From contig NZ_CP073096.1 of NCBI RefSeq assembly GCF_030503735.1, positions 186,001 through 250,000 of the forward strand: a stretch of 64,000 bases of DNA. Direction: 5' to 3'. The stretch's first letter is position 1. Each line of letters starts with the position of its first letter. This document shows positions 1-8,367 of this stretch, piece by piece. The position numbers and the translations under genes were made by a program. Source of the stretch: Corynebacterium tuberculostearicum (GTDB lineage Bacteria > Actinomycetota > Actinomycetes > Mycobacteriales > Mycobacteriaceae). The notes under the pieces were generated by a model. It worked only from the letters and a program-made list of their open reading frames with translations. It searched no databases and was not told where the DNA came from.

Positions 1-1
1 G

Positions 2-62
2 CCATCGCAGGGTACTTCCTTTCGAGGATAGGTAAGAGTTGATTCGAAAGGTACCCGCGATG
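2..62. repeat. Imperfect inverted repeat at the window edge
   Basis: The left arm (CCATCGCAGGGTAC then CTTTCGA) pairs with the right arm (TTCGAAAG then GTACCCGCGATGG), apart from a few extra bases in the left arm. About 20 positions pair around a loop of roughly 15 bases. There is no T-run, so it is not a standard terminator. It lies upstream of a decayed gene and could be the remnant of a mobile-element end or a regulatory hairpin; I cannot decide. Confidence 0.45.
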
Positions 63-152
63 GTCGCCTTCATGCACACCGGCACAAGACTTACCGCGGG
101 CTACAGATACACCACGTTAGGGGACGCAACCCCGTGGCGATAGACGAAGTAA

Positions 153-576
153 TGGGGTGGCCAGGCATTTTTGTTGGTTCTCGCAGTAGGAGCCGGCGTA
201 CTCACTGGTTTGAATAGGTTTTATACAGCTGCTAATAGGGCCATCTTTACACTCGGACAAAGCAAAATGTTGCCTGAGCAACTTGGGCGTCTGGATTCTA
301 AAAGGCAAACTCCAGAAAACGCAGTCTTAGTAGTTATGGCCCTTTGCCTAATTAGTGCCATGGTTTGGACGATCTGCATTGATCTGGATCGTTGATATGT
401 CCAGCGCTGGAGTTACAGTCGCGTATTTCTACACTTCTTATTTTGTGTGGAAAGTCGGCAAAAATGGGCTGGCCCAGGATACGGTGGACCCTGTTCAACC
501 GAGTGTGGTTTGGAGGTTTTTCGGGACCGCCGGGTGTCCAATTTCGGCGGGATTTTTGTTGCTATTGTTAGTGTGA
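153..576 (+). pseudogene. Broken APC-family amino-acid permease remnant
   Basis: One reading frame (to the stop at 395) encodes a stretch with VLTGLNRFYTAANRAIFTLG and a MLPEQ segment. This resembles the membrane-helix and loop region of APC-superfamily amino-acid permeases, in which a family-typical R/N-F-x-x-A-x-R motif precedes the next helix. The following helix region continues in another frame (about 355-576, with VTVAYFYTSYFVW), and the upstream frame is closed by a stop at 150. About 140 residues survive from a protein that is normally 450-500 residues long. A frameshift plus loss of both ends means it is not functional. The family assignment is by resemblance only. Confidence 0.55.
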
Positions 577-785
577 GGTTCTCTTGGTGTTTTGAAAGCC
601 CTCTCCTTGATGGCATTAATCATTTGGGCAGTGGCCGGACTCGTAGTGAAGAAGAAAATGGCTTCCAAAAGTTTCGATTAAAGTCTCAATGTAAGTAGAT
701 TATTTAATTTCAGGTTTTAGATCCTCCGATACTTGCATTGCGCCAGTTAAACGTGAGGCAGGGCGGATAGTTTATTGTAGAGCTT

Positions 786-1694
786 ATGCAAAATCATCTT
801 TCATCTGTTCGTACCGTCGTCGTCCCTGCCGCCGGCATGGGCACCCGTTTTCTGCCTGCCACGAAGACAGTTCCAAAGGAACTTCTTCCGGTGGTGGATA
901 CGCCTGGTATCGAGATGATCGCGGAAGAAGCGGCAGCGGCAGGCGCTTCGAGACTGGCTATTGTGACGTCGCCGAGCAAAGACGAGGTCATGCGCCATTT
1001 TGATGAGTTCCCTGAACTTGTTGAAATTTTGCGTGATCGGGGCAAGGATGAGCAGGCGGCGAAGGTGCAGCGCGCTGCCGAGATTATTCATCCAGTTGCT
1101 GTGACTCAGGAGAAGCCTTTAGGGCTAGGACATGCTGTAGGTTTGGCCGAGTCTGTTTTGGATGAGGATGAAGACTGCTTTACGATCATGCTCCCTGATG
1201 ACGTTATTGAGCCCACTGCCGCGATGAGTGAGATGATTCGGGTGCGCCAAGAACACGGCGGATCGGTTCTCTTGGCAGTGGAAGTGGATCCTTCGCATGT
1301 ATCAAATTACGGCGTGTTCGATATCGAGCGCACCGAAAATGATCGAGTTAAGAAGGTCGTGGGCATGGTGGAAAAGCCTGCGGCTGAGGATGCGCCTTCG
1401 AATTTGGTGGCCACGGGGCGCTATCTACTTGACCGCGATATTTTTGACGCATTGCGCAGGATTAATCCTGGCAAGGGTGGGGAACTGCAGCTTACCGACG
1501 CCATTGATCTCCTCATTTCCGAGGGGCATCCCGTTCACGTCGTCGTCCATGATGGCATCCGGCATGACCTTGGCAATCCCGCTGGCTTCATTCCAGCTAG
1601 CGTCGAGTTTGGCCTTCGCCACCCCAAGTATGGCCCAGCATTGTTCGGGGATTTGGAAGCATTATTGGAAAAATACCGACCAGAACTAGGATAA
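786..1694 (+). CDS. galU: UTP-glucose-1-phosphate uridylyltransferase
   Basis: The 302-residue product makes UDP-glucose from UTP and glucose-1-phosphate in the cytoplasm, feeding trehalose, cell-wall and capsule glycan synthesis. The N-terminal nucleotide-binding motif GMGTRFLPATKTVPKE is at residues 17-32. Further family blocks are LPDDVIEP near 136, GMVEKP near 196, GRYLL near 210 and GGELQLTDAI near 230. Length is normal for bacterial GalU. The ATG at 786 lies just upstream of the conserved VVVPAAG strand. No strong Shine-Dalgarno is visible, only a purine-poor TTGTAGAGCTT. A second, broken galU fragment lies at 6789-6990. Confidence 0.95.
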   Translation: MQNHLSSVRTVVVPAAGMGTRFLPATKTVPKELLPVVDTPGIEMIAEEAAAAGASRLAIVTSPSKDEVMRHFDEFPELVEILRDRGKDEQAAKVQRAAEIIHPVAVTQEKPLGLGHAVGLAESVLDEDEDCFTIMLPDDVIEPTAAMSEMIRVRQEHGGSVLLAVEVDPSHVSNYGVFDIERTENDRVKKVVGMVEKPAAEDAPSNLVATGRYLLDRDIFDALRRINPGKGGELQLTDAIDLLISEGHPVHVVVHDGIRHDLGNPAGFIPASVEFGLRHPKYGPALFGDLEALLEKYRPELG

Positions 1695-1808
1695 AATTTT
1701 GCTGATGTCAGGTGGATTTCTGTTTAGAATTTCGCGGGTAAAGCAAAGCTGGTCTCGAGATTTAATGTGAGGAAAAGCGCTGAACAGCGCAGAAGGAATG
1801 ACGTACGT

Positions 1809-3077
1809 ATGGCTCGCCGAGCGGTCAAAAACCTGAGCTTTCAAGAGTTCTCGTCGGTAGAAGAGTTTCGGCGACACTGGGATTCTAGTTCCAGTGGTGC
1901 AATAGCGATTGAAGATAAGCTTCCTATTCACCTTCATTGGACGAACAAGCAGGCTGAAAGCACAGTAATTTGTTTTAGCGCTGCGTCCTCGAAGGTTCGA
2001 GAGGTTCCATTCTGGACCGGTCGCGGGCTGACCTCGTCTCTCGACGCAAACGTCCTTCTAGTGTCGGATCCTTCCATGATTCTTGACCGAACGCTTAGTC
2101 TGGGCTGGTATGCGGGAAGTCTGGACCAACCGGACTTGATTGAGGCACTAACGGAGGTTTTCCGAGTCGTATCACAAGGTACTCGCCCTATATTCTTTGG
2201 CGCTTCTGCTGGTGGCTGGGCCGCCCTTAAATATGCTGCGCGTCTCGCGGAGGCAGTTGCTGTGGCGGTTAACCCCCAGGTTGATATAGCACGGTACATG
2301 TACTTTCCTTACTACCTGCGTAAAGCTTGGAATACTGAAGAGGGAAGTGAATGCCTGCCGTTTGAAGGCAACGTCGCGCGTGATTATGCCGAGGGCAACG
2401 ATGCGTCAGTTGTCTATGTTCAGAACGAGGGAGATTCTCATCATCTGAATGAGCATTTTTCAGTCTTTAAGTCTACGTGCGGGACTCCAAACAAGCTTAT
2501 TGAACTGCTCCCGGACTTAGGGCCAGGACATGTTGCCCCAGCTAAAGAATCGTTGGTAGAGATTCTGGAAACCACGATTGCAGCCAGAACGGATAGTGAA
2601 TTGCGGACCAAACTGGCATCTTTGGCCATCAAATCGAGCGGTGTTAACAAGGAAATCAAAGTCAGCCGTTCGTCTACAGTCTCTGCCGAAACAGTCGATG
2701 AGCGGTATCCGATTCTGTTCGAGCAGACGTATCAGCTTTCTTCGTTAACCAGAGTGTGCTCAGTGGAGATCAGCGCTTCGGTTGGGCTACCCGCGAAGGC
2801 GATTGCGTTAGAAGTCCATTTTGCTGGGGCGGATATAGATAAGAAGTTAGCTAAAAAGATGGGCATAAGCTGGTCGGACGGACTCCGGAGTGCCTTCTTT
2901 TATTCACAGCCCTTAACCGAGAATCGTTGGAGCCAGCATCAAGACTTCTTTATCCCAGAGTCGGCAAAAGAAGTCCACATCGTTGTCCGCAAATGGAGGT
3001 TGGACGGAGCAGAGGAGGAGCCTAGGGTGAAGCTGCGATTATGCTCCAAAACTGAAGCTTCTGAGCTGTCCATCTAG
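1809..3077 (+). CDS. Alpha/beta-hydrolase-like protein with beta-rich C-terminal region
   Basis: The product is about 422 residues. FFGASAGGWAALKYA near residues 129-143 has the nucleophile-elbow pattern G-x-S-x-G, with Ser near 133, so the first half is probably an alpha/beta-hydrolase fold. A GPGHVAP segment near residue 245 may hold the catalytic His. The last ~110 residues alternate short strands (SVEISASVGLPA, EVHIVVRKWRL) and may form a separate beta-sandwich. I chose ATG 1809 because AGAAGG lies upstream. GTG 1767 (14 residues longer) is possible but has no ribosome-binding site. There is no signal peptide. The substrate is unknown; the position between galU and an asparagine-synthase-like gene suggests a role in modifying a surface glycan or peptide, but that is inference. 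Confidence 0.7.
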   Translation: MARRAVKNLSFQEFSSVEEFRRHWDSSSSGAIAIEDKLPIHLHWTNKQAESTVICFSAASSKVREVPFWTGRGLTSSLDANVLLVSDPSMILDRTLSLGWYAGSLDQPDLIEALTEVFRVVSQGTRPIFFGASAGGWAALKYAARLAEAVAVAVNPQVDIARYMYFPYYLRKAWNTEEGSECLPFEGNVARDYAEGNDASVVYVQNEGDSHHLNEHFSVFKSTCGTPNKLIELLPDLGPGHVAPAKESLVEILETTIAARTDSELRTKLASLAIKSSGVNKEIKVSRSSTVSAETVDERYPILFEQTYQLSSLTRVCSVEISASVGLPAKAIALEVHFAGADIDKKLAKKMGISWSDGLRSAFFYSQPLTENRWSQHQDFFIPESAKEVHIVVRKWRLDGAEEEPRVKLRLCSKTEASELSI

Positions 3078-3384
3078 TTCGTCTATGCACCATGAGTGAA
3101 TATATTCGTTGCCGGTATGTAGTAGCCCCCTTGTCAGGACCACCTGGATCCTGAAGATAAGGGACTTCGGGTCGGGCAATAGTGGCGTCGCCAAGCAAGC
3201 AGGAGAAGCTGCTCCAATTCGATCGGTTTCAAAAACGGTGAAGGTTTTGTGAGATCGTTTCAGACGGTTGTGCTTAGTGAAGTACATTCGCGCTGAGGAG
3301 TACTTTAGCGAGTTTCTTTTTGGAACTAGCAGATCTGCTGGGGTATTCGGCACAAGGATCGTTTGCCAAGCTAAGCTTACGTGC

Positions 3385-5292
3385 ATGACTCAGAAAAACG
3401 TTCCGTTTGCCGGTGGTTTCGTATTGTCCAGCAGGGACTTTGGTTCTATTGCTCATTTTGGAAAGCGAGCATTGCCAAATGGCCTTTGGTGGTGGAGTGA
3501 TAGCTTCGTAGACGAAGATCAAGCCTCTGCTGAAAATGGAGATTTCTTGATCATCAGGGGGCACTGGGCTTCGGGCTCGGAGGATGGAAAGGATGACCCT
3601 TCGGCATATCGCTTTTTGCGGTTGGCACAAGAGACGATTGAATTGTTCGAAGGCGAGCTCGACTATCTGTGCGGTCGTTATCTTATTGTTTTGCACCTTC
3701 ACGGGAAAACCTGGATCTACAATGACGCAATTGGAAACAGGACGGTGTACTACTCGGCTGACCAACCTATTGCGGCTTCCCACTTGCACCTTTTGAACCA
3801 AGTTTCCCCACACGAATTACTTTCCAATTCTCTCAAGAATGCACGTGTTGCCGAGTACCAGTGGGCTGCGGATTTAACACCGTACAAGGAAGTACGACAC
3901 TTGCTCCCCAATCACAAATTGAACTGGGGCGAGAGGGAAACTGTGCGCTTCTATCCGCGTGAAGCGAATCCCTTTTATCAGTGGGATTCGGAATCCAAGT
4001 ACGCCGAAATTGAGCGCGTTTGGCGTGCGGCACAGTCGCAGTACTTTGACCGCTATCCGCGGATTGCATTTTCAATTAGCGGCGGGGTCGATAGTCGGCT
4101 CGTCCTTGCAATGGCCAAGCCTTACTGGGACCGTATCGTGGGATATACCTACGGTCTAGCAAAACGTGAGGAAGGCCTAGCACAACGAGGCTCTTTCTTT
4201 GGCCGAACGATGGAAAATGACGAGTCGATCGTGCGCCAGATGCTGTCATCCTGCGACTTGAAGGACCATGTTTATTTCGACATGGAGTCACTCGAAATGG
4301 TGGATGACCAACTAGAACAACTCCTAGAAAATAATACGGTGGGCTTCCACGGGAACCGCTTGGTTGCTTCGTATCGCAAAGTTTTTGAAGGGGCATGGCT
4401 GAACATCCGCGGAAATGCCATCGAGCTTTCTCGTACAGGAAATACGAACCTGTCGTTTGGCGCCCTAGTAGAAAAATGCCAGGGTGACTTCCCAGTAGAC
4501 GTTTCTTCGAGGCTAAAGGCTTTGGGCTTTGACTCGAATCTTTATGGATACGGCCGCGGTGCTCTTACCTACTGGGAATTCAGGCATGGCAAATGGCTCG
4601 GAGAGATTCATAATGAACTTGATGCAGCGTTTGATACGTGGGCTCCGGCAGGAATTCGCCGCGTTAGGGACTTAATGGCGGCATTCGACGAACAAGAAGT
4701 TCGGGGAGGTCTGGTCGTTAGGGACTTAATTGAAAGGAATGCCCCAGAGCTCAACCGCTATCCTGTTAATTCCCAGGAAACTCTTTATTCTGAGTGGCGG
4801 GAGTTAAAGAGGGAACAGCTCAACAACGGCTCTGGTCGTGCGCCTTTGTCAGCCGAGGTCGTAAGCCCGCAAGGCGACCATCTTTGCGACGTCGAAATCA
4901 AGAAGTCTTTCAGAATGCCGCCGAACACATTGCAGGCAGGAAACCGGATGCGCGTCTTTTTGCATGCCGTGAAGTTGGGCGGAACCCTTTGTTTCCGAGT
5001 CCACCAGCCGTACACAAATCCGTCCGCGAAGAACTACATGCAGCTAGCAATCGTAGTTAATGGGAAACGGATGTTCGCGATAGACGGCGCGGAATACAGC
5101 GGACCAATCAACATCTCCATCGACAACCTACGTCCAGGTGACAATGTGTACCTTGAGGAGACCTTCCAAAAGAATTTGCCCGGATCGGAATCATGGTCTC
5201 GAGCTACGCGAATGGGCGTATCTGCGGTGAAGTTTTTCAAGCAAAAGCCGACTGGGGAGCGAACCCTGCGTCATGATCTTCCGGCGCAATAA
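3385..5292 (+). CDS. Asparagine-synthase-like amidotransferase
   Basis: The product is about 635 residues. The PP-loop ATP-binding motif SISGGVDSRLVLA sits near residues 230-242, the hallmark of the asparagine synthase C-terminal domain, where an acid is adenylated for amide transfer. Before it, GRYLIVL and YNDAIGNRTVYY resemble the end of the Ntn glutaminase domain, but the start lacks the usual Met-Cys that provides the glutaminase nucleophile, so glutamine hydrolysis is doubtful. The final ~110 residues look like an extra beta-rich domain, much like the tail of the preceding gene. I chose ATG 3385; earlier TTG/GTG codons (3268, 3277) give a less convincing N-terminus. Genes of this type often act in antibiotic, capsule or lipopeptide pathways; the role here is unknown. 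Confidence 0.75.
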   Translation: MTQKNVPFAGGFVLSSRDFGSIAHFGKRALPNGLWWWSDSFVDEDQASAENGDFLIIRGHWASGSEDGKDDPSAYRFLRLAQETIELFEGELDYLCGRYLIVLHLHGKTWIYNDAIGNRTVYYSADQPIAASHLHLLNQVSPHELLSNSLKNARVAEYQWAADLTPYKEVRHLLPNHKLNWGERETVRFYPREANPFYQWDSESKYAEIERVWRAAQSQYFDRYPRIAFSISGGVDSRLVLAMAKPYWDRIVGYTYGLAKREEGLAQRGSFFGRTMENDESIVRQMLSSCDLKDHVYFDMESLEMVDDQLEQLLENNTVGFHGNRLVASYRKVFEGAWLNIRGNAIELSRTGNTNLSFGALVEKCQGDFPVDVSSRLKALGFDSNLYGYGRGALTYWEFRHGKWLGEIHNELDAAFDTWAPAGIRRVRDLMAAFDEQEVRGGLVVRDLIERNAPELNRYPVNSQETLYSEWRELKREQLNNGSGRAPLSAEVVSPQGDHLCDVEIKKSFRMPPNTLQAGNRMRVFLHAVKLGGTLCFRVHQPYTNPSAKNYMQLAIVVNGKRMFAIDGAEYSGPINISIDNLRPGDNVYLEETFQKNLPGSESWSRATRMGVSAVKFFKQKPTGERTLRHDLPAQ

Positions 5293-6041
5293 CTGACTTC
5301 CGGTGATTTGGGCAGGGGGACAAGCGAGTGTGAACTCTGCGGTGGAATGTACTGGTTTCACACTAGGTGCAAAGTTGGGCCTTTTCCCTTGTGACGGAGA
5401 ATAATTGGGGAATCCGCGCTTGTGGTGGCGGGCGCTTGGCAGCTGCGACGTCCCCAAGCGCCCGCTCCTTCTATACCCAGCCTTAATGAGCCCCCGCAGC
5501 TCGGCCAATGCTCCACCGAGGTTATTGAGTTCCGGTTTACCGGCGTTCGTCTTCTCCACGGGCGAGAAACTCTCCGGGCGCAGGTCGGCAGCCTCATGGA
5601 GATGCAGTGCGCCGGTGCGGATGAAGGTGGTGATGCGGAAGGCCTTCGCAACGGGGCCCGATTAGCGACACCCCCTTATCCATCAAACAGCGCACGCCCT
5701 CAAGCGCCATCTCTAGCCCAAAGTACTGGGTAGGTGCTGTGTGCGGGGGTTGAGGTGGTAAGGGGCGTCGGCAAGCAAGGTGGTGGCAAAGGGCTCGCTG
5801 GTGAGCAGAGTGAAGGCGGGGTGTCTGCGTGGCGCGGATGCTGCCGAAGCCGGTCGCGTTAAAGGGAAGGAGCCAGAAGGTCGCAAGGCTACAAGCATCA
5901 TAATGGGCCGGTCTTATTCATTGTCGTTGGTTGGGGTGCGTGTAGGTGTCTATAAGTTGGTTTCGTCTCCTGCCTTACCCCAGCAGACGCTGGTAGCGTT
6001 TGATTACATACCGCAACCAGCAGCCACGGGAGGTCTATTCT
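5293..6041. other. Gene-poor stretch with possible decayed coding DNA
   Basis: No intact gene is convincing here. On the minus strand around 5440-5730, short frames contain peptide-like pieces (for example ALHLHEAADLRPESF, then NLGGALAELRGL, and upstream ALEGVRCLMDKGVSL) that switch frame and run into stops. That pattern fits the decay of a single gene, but I cannot name the family. The plus strand shows only frames mirroring this. It lies between the asparagine-synthase-like gene and a small membrane protein, in a region that also carries an IS and a galU fragment. Confidence 0.4.
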
Positions 6042-6467
6042 ATGGACGGCGATATTATTGGGCTGCTCGTATACGCCGGGTTAGTGCTTATTATGGTGCT
6101 CTACTGGACCTACTACATCCGGTATGTGCGGAGGAACCCCAGATCGGAAAAGTGGTACGACGAACACGCCTGGGAAGGTGCAGTAAGTGATGGTGTGCTC
6201 TTCTATTATCCTTATAGCACGCTAGTTTTGGGTGTTGGCGGTATCGCAGGCTTGGTCGATGGTGCTAACCCTCCCGAATTTGTTGGCACGGTGCTGAAGG
6301 TTGCGCTCATGGCAGCTTTCGTCATCGGAGCCGTTGGATTTACAGGTGGGTTCGGGGTTCCGCTTCCGTGGCCTTTTGTTCCGCATTGGGTCGTAGACAT
6401 CCGCAAAGCAAAACGTGCTCGAAGGCGCGAGCGCAGACAAGCCAGAAAGAGGGAAGAGGAAGAATAG
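6042..6467 (+). CDS. Small hypothetical membrane protein
   Basis: The product is 141 residues with three likely membrane segments: IIGLLVYAGLVLIMVLYWTYYI near residues 4-25, LVLGVGGIAGLV near 65-78, and LKVALMAAFVIGAVGFTGGFG near 90-110. It ends in a very basic tail rich in Arg, Lys and Glu, probably cytoplasmic. ATG 6042 is chosen because GGGAGG lies 8 bases upstream; an in-frame ATG at 6000 has no such site. I do not recognise the family. It stands alone in a variable region. Confidence 0.65.
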   Translation: MDGDIIGLLVYAGLVLIMVLYWTYYIRYVRRNPRSEKWYDEHAWEGAVSDGVLFYYPYSTLVLGVGGIAGLVDGANPPEFVGTVLKVALMAAFVIGAVGFTGGFGVPLPWPFVPHWVVDIRKAKRARRRERRQARKREEEE

Positions 6468-6788
6468 GCCTGGCTATTTTCCTGTGTCGGAGCCCGTTGA
6501 AAATCTTGGTCATCACGCTGGAGTTACTACAGTCCCGTAGCAAAGCAATCGAAGATGGTTTGAGGCGTTTGGGGCCAAACTCTGCTTTGGTGATGTACAT
6601 CAGCACGGAGATGGATCCGTAGATTAGGGCCGCTAGAGCAGTAGTCGTGGTAGACAACGGGTTTGAGTATTCAGATGTTGGCGAGCCCCATTCTCCTTTG
6701 GATGGGGCTTTAATGGCGCACCGTGATGTAAAACGAGGCTTTGCGTGGTATGGGTACGGGGCTAAGGAATAGAAGGGGATGCGGACGA
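6468..6788. other. Non-coding interval before the galU fragment
   Basis: No supported gene. A minus-strand frame at 6340-6657 with one hydrophobic segment overlaps the preceding gene and has no credible start, so I leave it out. The interval contains the hairpin listed at 6684-6712. It forms the left flank of the truncated galU copy. Confidence 0.4.
6684..6712 (+). terminator. Hairpin resembling an intrinsic terminator
   Basis: AGCCCCAT (6684-6691) pairs perfectly with ATGGGGCT (6702-6709) around a 10-base loop, followed by a short TT-AA run. The T-run is weak, so termination is likely but not certain. Confidence 0.5.
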
Positions 6789-6990
6789 AATCTTAGATGC
6801 CGACGGGCACTATTCCACGGTCGTGTTTCCCGATTGGGTCATTGAGCCCACCGCCGCCATGGCTGAGATGATTCGGGTGCGCCAAGAGCATGGTGGTTCG
6901 GTGTTGTTGGCGGTGGAGGTGGAGCCGTCGCAGGTGTCGAATTATGGCGTCTTTGATGTGGAGGCTACCGACGAGGATCGGGTGAAGAGA
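6789..6990 (+). pseudogene. Internal fragment of a second galU, cut by the IS element
   Basis: The frame reads PDWVIEPTAAMAEMIRVRQE and continues HGGSVLLAVEVEPSQVSNYG then VFDVEATDEDRVKR. It aligns residue by residue with GalU residues about 120-185 of the copy at 786-1694 (VIEPTAAMSEMIRVRQEHGG and VEVDPSHVSNYGVFD). The nucleotide match is close but diverged at third positions, so this is an older paralogue or an orthologue from another lineage, not a recent duplication. Homology stops within 2-3 bases of the IS left end at 6991. The 5' part of the gene is missing and the 3' part is not found beyond the IS. Confidence 0.85.
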
Positions 6991-7050
6991 TGAGGTTACC
7001 CTCGTTTAGTGGACACCCTATTTGTGCGGATCTTGTGTCCGTAGGAGAGG

Positions 7051-7368
7051 ATGTTCATTGTGAGTCAACAGCGCAAGAAATACACGCCGGAGTACCGGCG
7101 TGAAGCCGCGAACCTAGTAATCGAGTCGCAGCGACCGATCGCCCATGTAGCTAAGGAAATCGGTGTTTCCGCCGGGCTTTTAGGCCGGTGGGTCAAACTC
7201 GAACGTGAACGCCGAGGAGCATCAGATGGGATGAGTGAGTCTGATCTTCGTGCTGAGAATACTCGCCTGCGCCGAGAGCTGGCTGAGGCCAAGATGGATA
7301 ACGAGTTTTTGTCAAAAGCGACAGCCTTCTTCGCCGCAAAGCAACGCGAGCAGAAAAGTTCGAATTGA
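7051..7368 (+). CDS. IS3-family transposase OrfA (HTH subunit)
   Basis: The 105-residue product has an N-terminal helix-turn-helix of the transposase-8 type (YTPEYRREAANLVIES then HVAKEIGVSAGLLGRWVKL, residues ~11-50) that binds the IS ends. A leucine-zipper-like coiled coil follows (LRAENTRLRRELAEAKMDNEFL, ~67-90) and mediates multimerisation. GTG 7060 is an alternative start, better spaced from AGGAGAGG. Near the end, a run of four A then G (7354-7358) offers a -1 slip into orfB, giving the OrfAB transposase known for the family. Confidence 0.9.
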   Translation: MFIVSQQRKKYTPEYRREAANLVIESQRPIAHVAKEIGVSAGLLGRWVKLERERRGASDGMSESDLRAENTRLRRELAEAKMDNEFLSKATAFFAAKQREQKSSN

Positions 7369-8267
7369 TGCAGCAGGAGAAGGCGAACTACAGCATCAAG
7401 CGCATGGCACGGCTATTAAAAGTGTCTCGGTCTGGATATTACAAATGGGCCTATGCGCAGCAGAAACGGCTATCCGGCGAAGATGATCGTGTTGCATTTT
7501 ACGATGATGTTGACCGTAAGATTCATCAGATTTGGTCGGACTCCGATGAAGTTTATGGTGCTCCGCGGATCACCGCAGCACTTACCGAGCGCTACCACAT
7601 TGTGATTAACCGTAAGACTGCGGCTAAGCGGATGCGCATTTTGGGCATCGAAGGGATTTCACCGCGGGCCTTTGTCCCGGTGACTACAATTCAAGCCAAG
7701 CGTAAGTCCACACTTCCTGACTTGGTCAAGCGCATGTTTGATACTGGTGAGCTCAACCGAGTGTGGATGTCAGATATTACTTACCTGCGCACCGGTGAAG
7801 GCTGGCTGTATTTGTGCGCGGTCCGCGACGGCCATTCCCGCAGAGTGCTGGGCTGGGCTATGGATAGCGTTCAAGACACAAGTTTGGTCGAACGGGCCCT
7901 GCAGATGGCGCATACACTACGCGGTGACGTTCCTGATGGGCTGGTGTTTCACGCTGACCGCGGAACGCAATTTACCAGCGAGAAGCGATGGGAAGTGTGC
8001 CGCAACCTGGGCATTGCCCAGTCTGTGGGGCGTACGGGCGTGTGCTTCGATAACGCGATGGCTGAGTCATTCTGGTCGACGCTAAAGAATGAATTCTACG
8101 ACCGTAAGCGATGGCCTACCCGTGATGCTGCACGCAAAGCCGTTGCCTACTGGATGGAAGTCGTCTACAACCGCCGGCGCCGGCACTCTGCACTCGGAAT
8201 GGTCAGCCCCGTCGACTTCGAAAACCACATTGGTCTAACCACCAGTAAAAAAGAAATAGCTGCCTAA
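7368..8267 (+). CDS. IS3-family transposase OrfB (DDE integrase)
   Basis: The product is about 299 residues. After an N-terminal HTH_21-like part (YSIKRMARLLKVSRSGYYKW) comes the rve integrase core with an intact DDE triad: Asp in WMSDITYLRTGEGWLYL, Asp in VFHADRGTQFTS, and Glu in SFWSTLKNEFYDR. It catalyses strand transfer for the IS. The frame is -1 relative to orfA and overlaps its end, so it is probably made mainly as a frameshift fusion. Length and motifs are complete. Confidence 0.93.
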   Translation: MQQEKANYSIKRMARLLKVSRSGYYKWAYAQQKRLSGEDDRVAFYDDVDRKIHQIWSDSDEVYGAPRITAALTERYHIVINRKTAAKRMRILGIEGISPRAFVPVTTIQAKRKSTLPDLVKRMFDTGELNRVWMSDITYLRTGEGWLYLCAVRDGHSRRVLGWAMDSVQDTSLVERALQMAHTLRGDVPDGLVFHADRGTQFTSEKRWEVCRNLGIAQSVGRTGVCFDNAMAESFWSTLKNEFYDRKRWPTRDAARKAVAYWMEVVYNRRRRHSALGMVSPVDFENHIGLTTSKKEIAA

Positions 8268-8367
8268 CCACTAGGTAGCTCCACTACGTGTCCACGATTT
8301 GCGGGCAACCCCACTTGAATTAAGATTGGCTGTAGTTAGTTTTCCTTTATATTGGGAGTCCTTAGTC

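Larger units (their letters stand above)
6991..8313 (+). mobile_element. Complete IS3-family insertion sequence
   Basis: About 1323 bp bounded by imperfect inverted repeats. The left end begins TGAGGTTACCC and the right end, read inward, begins TGGGGTTGCCC; both share GTGGACAC at bases 19-26. Inside are orfA (HTH) and orfB (DDE integrase), overlapping in the -1 frame as is typical for IS3 elements. Both frames are intact, so the element could be active. The bases just outside (AGAGA on the left, CTTGA on the right) do not form a target-site duplication. With a galU fragment on the left only, this suggests an IS-associated deletion or recombination after insertion. Confidence 0.9.

Noticed and set aside
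5780..6190. Plus-strand frame of 136 codons before the small membrane protein.
   Set aside because: It overlaps the start of the gene at 6042, which has a good ribosome-binding site; no family resemblance.
6340..6657. Minus-strand frame with a hydrophobic N-terminus (ALAALIYGSISVLMY).
   Set aside because: It overlaps the end of the better-supported membrane-protein gene, has no ribosome-binding site, and its second half is low quality.
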